A stretch of 64,000 nt of DNA. Origin: Globodera rostochiensis. Lineage: Eukaryota > Nematoda > Chromadorea > Rhabditida > Heteroderidae. Shown in pieces: positions 48,744 through 59,800 of this stretch; position 1 is the stretch's first letter; every line of letters begins with the position of its first letter. The translations under genes were made by a program, and so were the position numbers. Location of the stretch: assembly GCA_018350325.1 (NCBI GenBank), contig JAEVLN010000032.1:558001-622000 (forward strand), given 5' to 3'. The notes beneath the pieces were generated by a model. The model saw only the letters and a program-made list of their open reading frames with translations. It had not been told where the DNA came from and searched no databases.

Positions 48744-51700
48744 ATGGATGATTGTAAACAACCCAGGCAAAGGCGTTACCTGACAGAGACTGGAACTGAA
48801 GCGCGCGAGCACCCACAAAACACCGCCTCAAATGGTGGTTTGATGGCCGAGAGTGGCTGGAAAGAGGTACAGAAGACAGCCTCGTCTCGTTTTTTTTTGT
48901 TGGAAAAATTTGGGTTAAAAATCATCAGGGTTTTCATATACAAAAAAAAATTTAAAAAGTCCAGAAAAAATCGTCAGGGTTTTCATATACGCACATTAAT
49001 AAAAAGTCCAGACTCGTTGCTTAATTTTTTTTTGCAAAAATCTTAATTTTGTTTTTCCTTACGAATTTGTGTATTTTTTAGATTAAAACTTTTTTTTCAA
49101 AATTTTTCACATTTTTTTTCAGTTTTTCATTCACTTCACTGGCGGCGCACTTGGAGGCACAGCGGGCACAGCCATCACTTGCCCACTCGAGGTTTTGTTT
49201 GCAATTTTGGACGAAAATTCAAACTTTTTGAATTTTTTTTTTTTTTTTTGAAAAATTCATTTTCAAATGGAAGGGTAGGGTTTTTGGGTATGTTTTCGGA
49301 ACCAAATTTTTTTTAAACGTGTTAATGCGCTCAGGTGGTGAAAACGCGACTGCAAAGCTCGCATGGTCACGAAATTCGGCGCCACGTGCAATTTGAGCGA
49401 CTGCAAGGATCGCCGACAAGTTCAAGCAGTTCAGCGGCATCGACCAGCAAAGCAACAGGTTTTTTTTGTCATATAATTAATTTTTTAGAATTTTTTAAAA
49501 AATCAAATAAATTTGGGCAAGCCCCTACTATTTTTTTTCAACAAAATGAAAACAATCCTCGGGAATTGGAGTCCCGACGGTAAACAAATTTTTTTAAATT
49601 TAAATGTATGTTTTCTATGGTAAATATGCTTTATATTTTTCACCCCTTTAACAATTGAATTTCTTATTATTACTAACATTTTCGTGCATTTTTTGAATAT
49701 TTTAAACAATTTTGCAACATTTGAAACTACGAAAAATGTTCGAGTTCGGTGTTTGGAATTTGCAAAATCTGAGCCTCGGAGGGATTCGTGCTCTTAAGCC
49801 CCTCAAAAAAACCAAAAGAAAAAACCATTTCCCGATGATTGTGCCCAATCTCGAATGCTTTTTACGTATTTTTTTTCGTTTTTAAATCAAAATTTGTTTT
49901 TTTAATCCAAAAAAAAATTTTGTTAGGCCTCTCGCCCCATCGCTTTGTTCGCCGACTTTTCCACCAATCGGTCCTTTTCCGCTCCTTCCAGTCCGTGTGG
50001 CGTGAGGGACGCCTCCGCGCGCTGTACAAAGGCCTTGGCCCCAACCTGGTCGGCGTGGCGCCCTCAAAGTGTGCCTTAAAAATATAAAAAAAATTTTTTG
50101 GATTTTTTATAAAAAAATATATAAATTGTTTTAACGATTTTTCTGAAAAGTTTTTTCCCCAGAAAATTATACATTTTTGGTGTAATTTCTGCACCAACTT
50201 TGAGCTTACCAGCGTTACGAAAACAAAAAAAAATTTTGGATTTATAATAAAAACAAAAAAATTAAATTTTTGGTACCTTGAAGGGCTAACCGTTTAATTT
50301 TTGGGATGGTACATAACACATTGTTGGTTGTTCTGCATCGCCAAATTTCTGTCAAAATTTTTTTTCAAAAATTAAGGGTTAAAAAAAATTATGGATGCTT
50401 CCCCCCCCCCTTCACAGGGCTGTCTACTTTGGCTGCTATTCGTGCATGAAGCGCTTTCTGAACGAGCATCCCGAGTGGATTCAGTCCAACTCCCATTCCG
50501 TGCACATGCTGTCGGCGGGGAGTGCGGGTATTTTTTTTCTCAAAACATTTTTTTTTTCCAAAATGTGTAGGGAGGGCCTGCGTCAAGTCCGAGGTGGGTT
50601 AGCCAACCTTAAATTATTTTTGGTGGTTCGTGCATAGTTATGGAGAGGTGGTTTTCCCCTAATTTTTGGAGAAAAAAATTCGTTGTTTTCCCCCAAAATT
50701 TCTAGGCCCTGCGTCAAGTCCGGATTTTTCTTATACAAAAGAAATATTTTCGAGGAGAGAGGTGTTTTCCCCAAAATTTTGAAGAAAAAAAAATTCGTTG
50801 TTTTTTAAAAAAAACATTTTTTCCTCAAAAAGCTCTGGTGACCGCGACGGCGATCAACCCGATTTGGTTGGTGAAGACGCGACTGCAGCTGAGCCCGGTG
50901 GAAATGCGGGCTTTTGAATGTGCCAGACGAATTCGTCGCGCGGAGGGCATTTTGGCTTTTTGGAGGGTATTAATTTTTTTTTTTTGAATTTTAGAGCCTA
51001 CGATTTTTTTGAAAAATTTTGTTTAAAACAATTTTAAATGGACAAAGTGAAATTTTTGCGCGTTTTTCCCCCAAAACATTTTTTACTAATAACTTTTTAA
51101 GGGCGTGACCGGCTCCTACATTGGCATCACCGAGACAATGCTTCAGTTCATGATCTACGAACATCTTCGAGAGTAAATTTTCTGCGAAAACACAACAAAA
51201 AAAATTTAGAGGCCTCGCTGAGTTGAAAATTTTTTGAAACCCTTTTATTTTTACAAACATGAATTTTCACCCAAAAAATTCCCAAAATGCTTTTTTGTTT
51301 GTTGGTGGGTGGTAACATTGTCAAGAGCTAGAGAATGCGTAGAAATTACAACAAACCCTTACCCGCCCCCCCCCCCGAATTTCAGAAAAATCCAGGACCC
51401 GCAGGTGACCTTCATCGGCAAGCAGGACGGGCAGAACTTTTGGCAGTTCATGTTGGCGGGCGGGACCGCAAAGCTGGTGGCCGGCTTCACTTGCTACCCG
51501 CATGGTAAACAAACAACCGTGTTTTTCGGGGTACATATGACATCGTCTAGTGCCGGCATCTGATTTTTAAAATATTTGATTTTTCACTTTAAATAATTGT
51601 TTTCCATTTTCATTTGGAGAGGAGACATCATAAATGCAACATTTGGCCCACAGTATCTTCAAAAATCTGATCTTAGATGATGACAGGCCCGAAATTTTTT

Positions 51701-52627
51701 TTCGAGAAAAAACCATAGGGTTGTTTTGCAACAAAAAAAAAAAAGAAGAATCATTTGGACCAATTTTCTTAACAAATCGTATTAAATCTTCAAAAAATTC
51801 TCCCGGCGGCGCCTGGCGGCTCCTATTCTAAGAAGCTTCAAAAAATTGCCGCATTTTTAAAAACGTATGATAATCTGACAATTTATTTGTGTCATCAGCG
51901 TCTTTGATGACCCCTGAAGACGTGGTTTTTAATTATATATTTTGTCTGCAGTCTCTCATAACGGATAAGTATCCTAATTTGATGAACAAATGTGACGAAA
52001 ACTCCACTTATTTAACACGGATTTTGGGTGTTTTTTAAATTTTTTTTGTCATTGTTCAGAAGTGATTCGGACGCGACTGCGCGAGGAGGGCTCATCGCAG
52101 CGGTTGCGCGACATTCTGTTGCACATTGTGCGCGTGGAGGGCTGGCGAACATTTTGGCGAGGCGTTCTCGTGCAGGTTGGTGGGCTGGAGGTCGTGGAGT
52201 TGAGTGAGTACGGGTTACGGGTGGGTTGGCCGATTCGATTTCTGGGAATTTTTCGGTTTTCCGAACCCCCGCCCGAACAACCGGACCGAAAAAATCCCCC
52301 GGGTTCCACGCTTCGGTTCCGGGATCGACGACAAGCCTAGGAATTGAATAAATGTTTTTTTTTTGTTTTCACTGAGTTCAATTATTTTATTGGTCTATAT
52401 TTTCTAACACACTTTTTTGTAATAGCAGAATTAATCATTTGATTTATGTATTTGTTTTAAGAATCGATCAATATAAATTTGAATAATATTTTTTTAATTT
52501 AAAGTCTTTTTCATTTGAGTTGATCCGTTCGGTGCCGAACACAGCGTTCACCATCGGCACGTATGAGCTGGTTGTGCACAGCTTGCACTGGGCACTCGCC
52601 AATGATCAACACCAGAAACGGCATTAA
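48744..52627 (+). CDS. SLC25A36-like: Mitochondrial carrier, SLC25A33/36 (pyrimidine nucleotide carrier) type, complete
   Basis: Inner-membrane carrier expected to exchange pyrimidine nucleotides between cytosol and mitochondrial matrix. Ten exons join in one frame: 48744-48866, 49123-49191, 49335-49458, 49927-50068, 50418-50527, 50833-50966, 51102-51172, 51386-51504, 52060-52175, 52520-52627. Every intron is GT-AG and the total is 1116 nt, giving 371 residues and TAA. All three carrier repeats show their signature: PLEVVK (about 62-67), PIWLVK (199-204), PHEVIR (296-301). The tryptophan in repeat 2 is the family's NPIWL(I/V)KTRLQ hallmark. GLGPNLVGVAPS and IPNTA-like VPNTAFTIGTYELV further match SLC25A36. 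The 41-residue hydrophilic N-terminal exon is weakly conserved; its ATG is chosen because GAG|GTACAG joins in phase to the next exon. The linker after repeat 1 is Ser/Thr-rich and slightly longer than in vertebrate relatives (about 311 residues). The family is certain; the exact substrate is inferred. Confidence 0.95.
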
Positions 52628-52733
52628 AAACTAAAAGTCACAAGATTTTCCGACACCTGGAGATTTTCAAAAAAACAACTAAATTTGTGACCCCCTCCCC
52701 TCCCACCTGTCTGTTGCTCACCAATCATCAATC

Positions 52734-52739
52734 AATAAA
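52734..52739 (+). promoter_or_regulatory. Polyadenylation signal of the carrier gene
   Basis: An AATAAA hexamer lies about 107 bases after the carrier stop codon, preceded by a C/T-rich stretch. It is the first canonical signal downstream and sits before the next repeat, so it is the likely 3' end signal. The cleavage site cannot be seen. Confidence 0.5.
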
Positions 52740-52910
52740 TTTATCTATTTATCGTCGAATTTGTTTCCCATAACACGTTTTTAATGAAAAAATCTTGCGT
52801 TGAATGCAATTTATATTTGGGAAGGTGTGGGGCAAACGCATTTTGTGCTGCGCGTTTAGGGCTAAAATGCAGTCACAAAATAGGCACCCCACGGCGTAAA
52901 TCTTTTGGTT

Positions 52911-53285
52911 GGACGGCACCCAACTCGTTCCCGGCCATCCTTCCCCCCCCCCCCAACTCGTTCATCTATCCCAACTTGTTTCCTTTAATAAAAATGACAA
53001 AAAACCCCCTCAAAAAATTGTACAGAACTCGTGCGTAGGCTAGAACACGTCAGCAGATTCGGATTCTACGCACATGAATACTAGAGGCTGGTTTTTCAAT
53101 TTTATCCAATGCTTTTTACAATAGCTTCTTCTTATTACGGGCCTTTCGAATGATATAAAGATTGGTCAGTCAGTCTTAAAAAAAGTTAATACCCCTAGAA
53201 ACATCTTTTTCTCGACTTTAATTATTATTTTTCATCTAGGTGTAAAGGCAACGAGTCTGGGGGGGGGGGGGAACGAGTTGGGTTT
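52911..53285. repeat. C-tract/G-tract inverted pair between the two genes
   Basis: CACCCAACTCGTTCCC plus a C12 run and CCCAACTCGTTC near 52933-52970 are mirrored by a G13 run and GAACGAGTTGGG near 53259-53283. It resembles the larger foldback at 56 kb in design but not in exact unit. It fills most of the 1.16 kb space between the two convergent genes. Confidence 0.6.
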
Positions 53286-53786
53286 TTAACCGTATTCCCC
53301 AAACATCCGCCGGCGATGTCCCCCCGACGGGGAAGCAAATTATTTTACGCACCAAAATTATTAAACTGAAATAGTGTAAAGTAATTTGAGTAAAGCAACA
53401 CAAAAAAAAAAAAGTCGAAATTGGGTAACAGATAATGTTAGAGAAAATGTTGTGTCGGGACGGCGAATTTCGAATAAGTTTGATTATTGTTGACCAAAAA
53501 AAAAAGCTCTCAAACATAGAATGGACACACACGCAACAGCATACATATATATAGTGTAACAGGTGAAGTTTTAGAGATCAGATAACACCAAATCGTCGAT
53601 GATCAAACGTTTTTGCTGTTGTTGTTGTTGTTGAAAAAATTTGACAGAATTGACGGATTTTTGCAATAATTGAAAAAAAAAATTGTTGGGAAACAAAGTT
53701 TTCTAGGCACACAGAGAGAGATTTGCGTTTGGCGTTTTGTCTCACACGCACATTCAAATTTTGTGGACGTCTCCTCTTTTTCGCGC

Positions 53787-53878
53787 TCAGTTCCCCCATT
53801 TCAAGCAGCACCTTTGACCTTGCGCAACATGATGCGCATGCACGCCAACTGCGTCCTCCTTGCTGTCGTGGCCGGACT
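53787..53878 (-). pseudogene. Last REXO1 exon with apparent +1 frameshift
   Basis: The exon begins after the acceptor TTCAAG and reads ESGHDSKEDA, which is motif III of the nuclease (His and Asp of HxxxxD). The conserved continuation in the family is (A/S)ACM followed by a short basic helix. Here the open frame instead gives VGVHAHH... and stops at 53787, while the next frame gives LACMRIMLRKVKGAA and stops at 53801. One base too many near 53849 (GCA-G-TTG) explains both. The catalytic residues lie before the shift, so activity may survive. It could be an assembly error, a real mutation, or a short unrecognised intron. The label marks the lesion, not the whole gene. Confidence 0.55.
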
Positions 53879-56800
53879 CTTGAATAAAATAAATTAGTAA
53901 TAAAAATTTTTATAACATTTTTTTGTTGCCAACCAAACCTCTCATACACACATAATAAGTTTAATCTCCACAAATGAGCAAACCATTGGACAAGAATGTC
54001 AAGAAAATTACACACATCTTTTTCGGATCGAGCATCTCGAGAAAATCTAGTCGAGAGTTACCTAGTTTTCAATCGAGAATCTTGATCGGTCCGAGCTTTA
54101 ATTGTAACCTTTGCTTAAGCGCAACCTAGGCCCCGTTTTGGTCCCAAAAACTAGGGTTACACAGGACCAGATTTTGGGAAACCGGGATCGGGGACTAATC
54201 GTGTGCACTTCATTTCCCCTCTTCGATCAATTTAAAAATGAAGAATGGCATTAGCATTGGCACACCCACCATCGTCCTGGATGATCAGTTGGGTGATTTC
54301 GGCAGCCAATGTTTTGAGTGCCCGCTTATACGGAGGGCCCATGCGATGCGGATAAACGACCTAAAATTGATAAAAAATATATTAATTAATATTTTTGTAA
54401 AATAGAAAAATTATAAACAATTTTACCGAAGTGTCCACCACCCGACGGTGGACAAGCCGCATGGAGCGCAAATCACTTTCCAACGAATGGCCGACCAGCA
54501 CGGTCTCCGTGTTGACCAGCTCGAACAAGCGTTGTTGGGCCTAAAAAACGAATTATTATTTTTGAAGAATAAACAGTAAAATTGTTCGTAAAAAACAACT
54601 AAATTAAACGAAAATCGAATTTTGATAATTTAAAAAAAATATTTTGTAGGAAATCTCAACCAAAATCTGATCAAAATCAAAAAATAAAAGTCAATTTGGG
54701 AAATCACCCCGTTAAAGATCAAAAGATTGGCTGGCGTGGCGAGCGGTCAGTGAGCAAACACCAATAAAAATTTTTTTGGATCACAAAAAAAGAAGTGGAC
54801 ATATTTTTTGCCCTATTCATTCACCTCGTGCAAGTCACATTCGCCGGCCATCACTTGGTCCGTGTTCAGGCCGCTGAACTTCGTGTTACAGTCAACAATG
54901 CGATGCTCCGGTCGGATGATCACGTCCAGGATCAGCTCGCCGGTGATGTCCACAACGGAAAGACTGCGTGGATAATGATTTTAATTTAAACCAACAAAAA
55001 TTTGTTCATTCAAGACCCCCAAATAACACGGAATCTTTGTGATCAGAGGATCGTGATGGTACGTACCAAAGATGTAACCGGATGCCAAAAAAAAACAGGT
55101 ATTTGTGTGTCAGATCACTCTGATCAAAACAATTTCATTCAATAAATTCGAGAATTGCGTGTCAGATAACTCTGAGAACTATTATGCAATTATGTCTTCT
55201 ACAATTTGGTCAGACCCACCGTGCAACTTCAGGCCCCCACACCGTGTAGACCATTTCACAGTCAAGAGCATACACCTAAAGAAAGCAGCAGACAGCATTT
55301 TGGTTTTGATGAAAAGTGTCCAGCGTTTTCATTCAAATTTTTTGTTTGTATATGATTGGATCAATAAATCTAAATTTGATCACTACAAACTAGAGCCCGG
55401 ACGATCGAGATTCTCGATCGAAGCATCAGTCGACAAAAATTTGCCGAGATTGTTAGACAGACATTCAAGTCTTGTGATCTCGAATAAATCGCGATCGATG
55501 AAATTTCTTCGAGATTCTCGATTGGTTCTCAAGGCCTTACTACAAAGCAAGCATGCTAATGTCGGAATAATCGAGATAAGGGGATCAGCAGTATAAATAT
55601 TCTTTTCAAATATGTGTGATTTTCAATCATGATCAGACAGACACTGTGTGATCTGATCAAAAAAAGGCAGATGATGCCCCCCGATCAGATTGAACAAAAT
55701 AAAAGTCCAAAAAAAATTTTCTGATCACCAAAAGAAAACATTGTGTGTTTTCTCACTTTTTTTGAGCGCGGGTCGCCGACGCCAAACGGACGCGGCGTCT
55801 CCACATATCGACGCAGTGTGGAGAGCCGCTGCGTTTGTGTGATGTGATTGGGCGCCACGTCGCAGCCCTGCACGGTCAGCGGCTGATCACAGCAATTGTA
55901 GCGGGACTCGATGGTGCCGGAAACTTAATTTTAAACAAATAATAATTGTTTAATAAAAAAATGCATAAGTTTAACAAAAGGATGCCAAATGTTTTTGGAG
56001 CTGTTGCCTGATGTTTGTCGGAACAGCTCGTTTCCCCCCCCCCCCCCCCCCCCGCCGTTTCCCCCCCGCCGTTTCCCCCCCCCCCCGAGTCATTTCCCCC
56101 CCCCCCCGAATCGTTTCCCCCCCCCGACCGTTCCCCCTCTCAGAGATGATCGAAACTCAATATTTTTCCGACGAAATGAAAAAATTATAAGCAATTTTTT
56201 TTTAAATGATGTTCGATTTTAGGGGCTACGTTTTCCGTGTTTGCTGCATTTTATTGATTTTCCAAAAAAAAACAAGGCTTTTGAAAATCCGCTAAGGAGG
56301 CGCCACCTTTTTGTAATTTTGACTCAATTTGTTAAGAAATTTGCAAACCAAAATTTTTTTAAATACGGGGAGGGGTCGACGGCGCCTACAGGCCTCGTCG
56401 TGAAAATTATTTGAATAAAAAATAACGAATGTTGCAAAATTCGGAAAACAAAAAATTTGAAATGGGAAAATAAATTAAGAAATGCCTTACATTTGTACAG
56501 AATTTAATGCATAACCATTTTATTAGCTTTAGTTTGCCGGATAAATGTGTCAGCATTGTTAATGGTTCCCGGGGGGGAAACGATTCGGGGGGGAAACGGC
56601 GGGGGGGAACTGGCGGGGGGGAACTGGCGGGGGGGAAACGGCGGGGGGGAAATGAAGTGCACCCGATGTTTGTACATAGGTATTTACATAAAATATCAAC
56701 AAATACATATTATAAATAAAATTTGTCATTATTCATTCATTGCAACGTTTTCTCGTGCTCTTGTTTTAATTTTTTTTAAATTATAACCCAATAGTATACA

Positions 56801-59800
56801 CAACGGAAAAAAGGTACTTTTAAAAGGCAAAATTAACTCTCCCGCAAAGAAAAATAAAATGTAAATCGAAATTTAAGGCTTGCAAGCCAATCTTAATTAT
56901 GTTAACTCAGCTCAAGGTTGCCGATCAAAACTCGACTCGAGAAATTTTAGCCAGACTCGAACTCCACTTTTTTCTAAACTCGAGGCAACCCTGGATCCTG
57001 ATTTACTTCTTGTAGCTCAGAATTCATTTATGATTAATTCATTCCGCGACGTTTTTTTATTGTCTCGGATTATTGTAGCACCGCCAAATTCGGCCCCTAC
57101 CGTACCCCGCTTCTTCCACGCTCGGCCCCAGTGGAAAATGCACTGATCAGAGGAGGAGCCTGGTGCATATTCACCGCCCTTTGTCAGCCGATATTCTTTG
57201 CCGCAGCGATCGCATACCCTGGAGAGCACTGAAATTGTTTATTATAAAAGAAAAATGATTCAAAATGTTAATAAAAAAATAAAAAATAAATTCACCCGAA
57301 TCGTCCACAAACGGAATGCGACTTTTGCCGGCATCCAAGTCGGACTGACGGATCAGCACCAGACGACGAATACCAAAAGCAGCGGCAGCGGCATCATCAA
57401 CAGACGGTTCATCTGTTAAAGAATTATTATTAAAAAATTATTTGAATTTAATAAATAATCTGTTAAAACTCTTTGATCTTATTGTCATATCGTTACTCAT
57501 TTTCAATTAATTAATTTTATGAAAATCATTAAAATTCTGAAAATGTTCTTATTGTGCGACAAATAATTATTTATGAATCAAATATAAACATTTTTTTTGT
57601 TAATAAAAATTTTAAATACCGCAACTTAATTTTCAATTTAAAAATTTATGAAAATTTTCCATCACCGAAATCGATCTCCTTCTCCTCAACTTCATCATCA
57701 GCCGATGCCCAGCGGGGATATCCGTTGTCCCAAAGTTGCTGTTCCGACAACAAATACTCTGCCTGGAGGGCATTGTAAAAACTAAAAGAATATACATACA
57801 GTGAGTAAACACATAATCAGCAGAAGAGAGATAAATTTTCAGAAAAATCTGAGACTGATTTTAAAATCTACGACAGATTTTTCAAGAAATTTTTTTGGAC
57901 AAGAAGCACAGCAATGTGAGTGAGTCAAAAACTCAAACTCTACCGGTCTAAAAAACATTTAGAAGCCTGTTCGCTTCTATTTGAATTCTTTAAATTAATA
58001 AATAATTTTAAAGCTAAAGTCACTCGAGCTCGCTGAGATTTGTCGTTTTGTGAAGCGACGACGTGCGATCTGCCCGATGCAGTCCACAGGTGACCGTATT
58101 CGCATGACGACCCAGCAGCACGGACGAGTGGGAAACGGAGTCTGTGTATGCAAAAAGTAAATTACATAATAATAAAACAAATTTAAAAAAATATATATTT
58201 AAATTAGATGTTAAACCGGGATAATCCCGACCGAGCCCGGCCAATTCTATTTAAATATTTGTACTTTCCCACCTCCCGCCGACATTTTCCTGCGCAATTC
58301 GCCCCCATGAAAATGATGATGATGGCCATCCGCAGCGGCCTCACGAAGTCGCTTGATCAGCATCGGAATTGCCGCCAGGTAGCCCAGTTTGCCGTTGCAT
58401 CGTTCCAGCACCGCCTTCTCCTCATTTTGGGCCTACAAAACACAACAGAGAGATAAATAATATAGTACATGGGTTTCGAATTACCGTAACAGGCTTTTTA
58501 AGTTACCGTATAATGAGGTTTTGGAGTTATCGTATAACGGGTTTTTTGCGAGATTTTAGAGATACTGTATTTAATATACGCCATTTGTCTATCTTTTGAC
58601 TCGGCACCCGGACGGACACTAAATTTTAAAGCATCCCATGTCAATTTAATACTGTAATATAGGCTTGAGCAAAATCCCAAAAATTTGCTTAAAAGACGTT
58701 TTTTTTAAAACCGACCCAATCTACAGCACTGGTCGGATCGTCCCCACAAATTTTGACATATTCCGCATGAATTGTGGCCAAGTGCCGTTGCCGAATCTGC
58801 AAAGGAACTTTGCGATTTTGTGGCTCCAGCGGCACCAAAGATTTTGCTAATGAGGGCGTTGTTGTTGAATTTGTGCCCTGAAAGTTTGCTAAAAAATTAA
58901 AAAAATTTTTTTTAAGTTAAAAATATTAAATAATTTTTATTTAATTTATTAAATAATATTCGACCTGAAATCTGGGCACGTGCGCCTTTCTAACACCGCC
59001 TTTGGGCACCGTTGATGATGAAGTTGTCGTGTTGTGTTGCTGCTGCTGCTGCTGCTTAGGGGCGGCAGCGGACGACGACGGCCCGGTGGAGGTGGTGGAC
59101 AAAACAGCGGAAGCAAGCTGTACAAATGGCATTTATTGATGTAATGTAATTATAACAGAACATGATGCAAAATTTTGATGGATTTTGGCCACAAAAACAC
59201 GGGTAATATAGATAGGATTCGTCCCGACCCCCTTCGGCCGGGCGTAAAAACTGGTTGTTGTCGGAGTAAAGAGCAGAAATAGGGGGACAAGACGTTCGGG
59301 AGCAACAGTTCGGGAGTGTAAAGCGAAAACTTGTTGAGAATCGGGGGGGGGGCAAGCAAATCGGGGGCGACCAGTAAGGGGAACGAGCGGAGGGGGGGCA
59401 TCGACGGGTCAGGCAGGCACTAGACTAATCCTTAAAAACAAAATTCATGGTTTGCCTTGGGCGCCAACGGACGTTGCGAAGCATGATGCATCGGTACTCG
59501 GGTTGGCACATAATTGTTGTTGTTGTTGGCCACCGCGGTTGATGTCGTCGACACCGCAGCAACAGCTGGCGGTGGCGGCTGCCGCAACGTGTTGTTCAAT
59601 ATTGATGAGCCCGATTTTTTTGCTATAAAATTTATAAAAAAATTTAATTTGTTTAATGCAATTTTTTCACACATTTTTCTTTTGGTTTGGTCAACCATTC
59701 CATGTCGGCGGCATTGGCCACCGTTTTGTTGTGATGGTGGTGGTGGTGGTGGTGCTGCGCATTTTCGTCCTTTTTTCTGTCAACAGAAGCTAAGAGAGCA

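Noticed and set aside
49738..49866. Extra exon of the carrier gene (FEFGVWNLQNLSLGG...)
   Set aside because: Exon 49335-49458 joins directly in phase to 49927, the intermediate piece has no phase-compatible acceptor, and the carrier alignment needs no extra residues.
55105..55596. Plus-strand open frame of about 160 codons
   Set aside because: It crosses the antisense of the REXO1 DCEM exon and a CTCGAG repeat in the intron; no splice sites, no recognised domain.
56507..56786. Gly-rich plus-strand frames
   Set aside because: They are translations of the G-tract minisatellite arm in a REXO1 intron.
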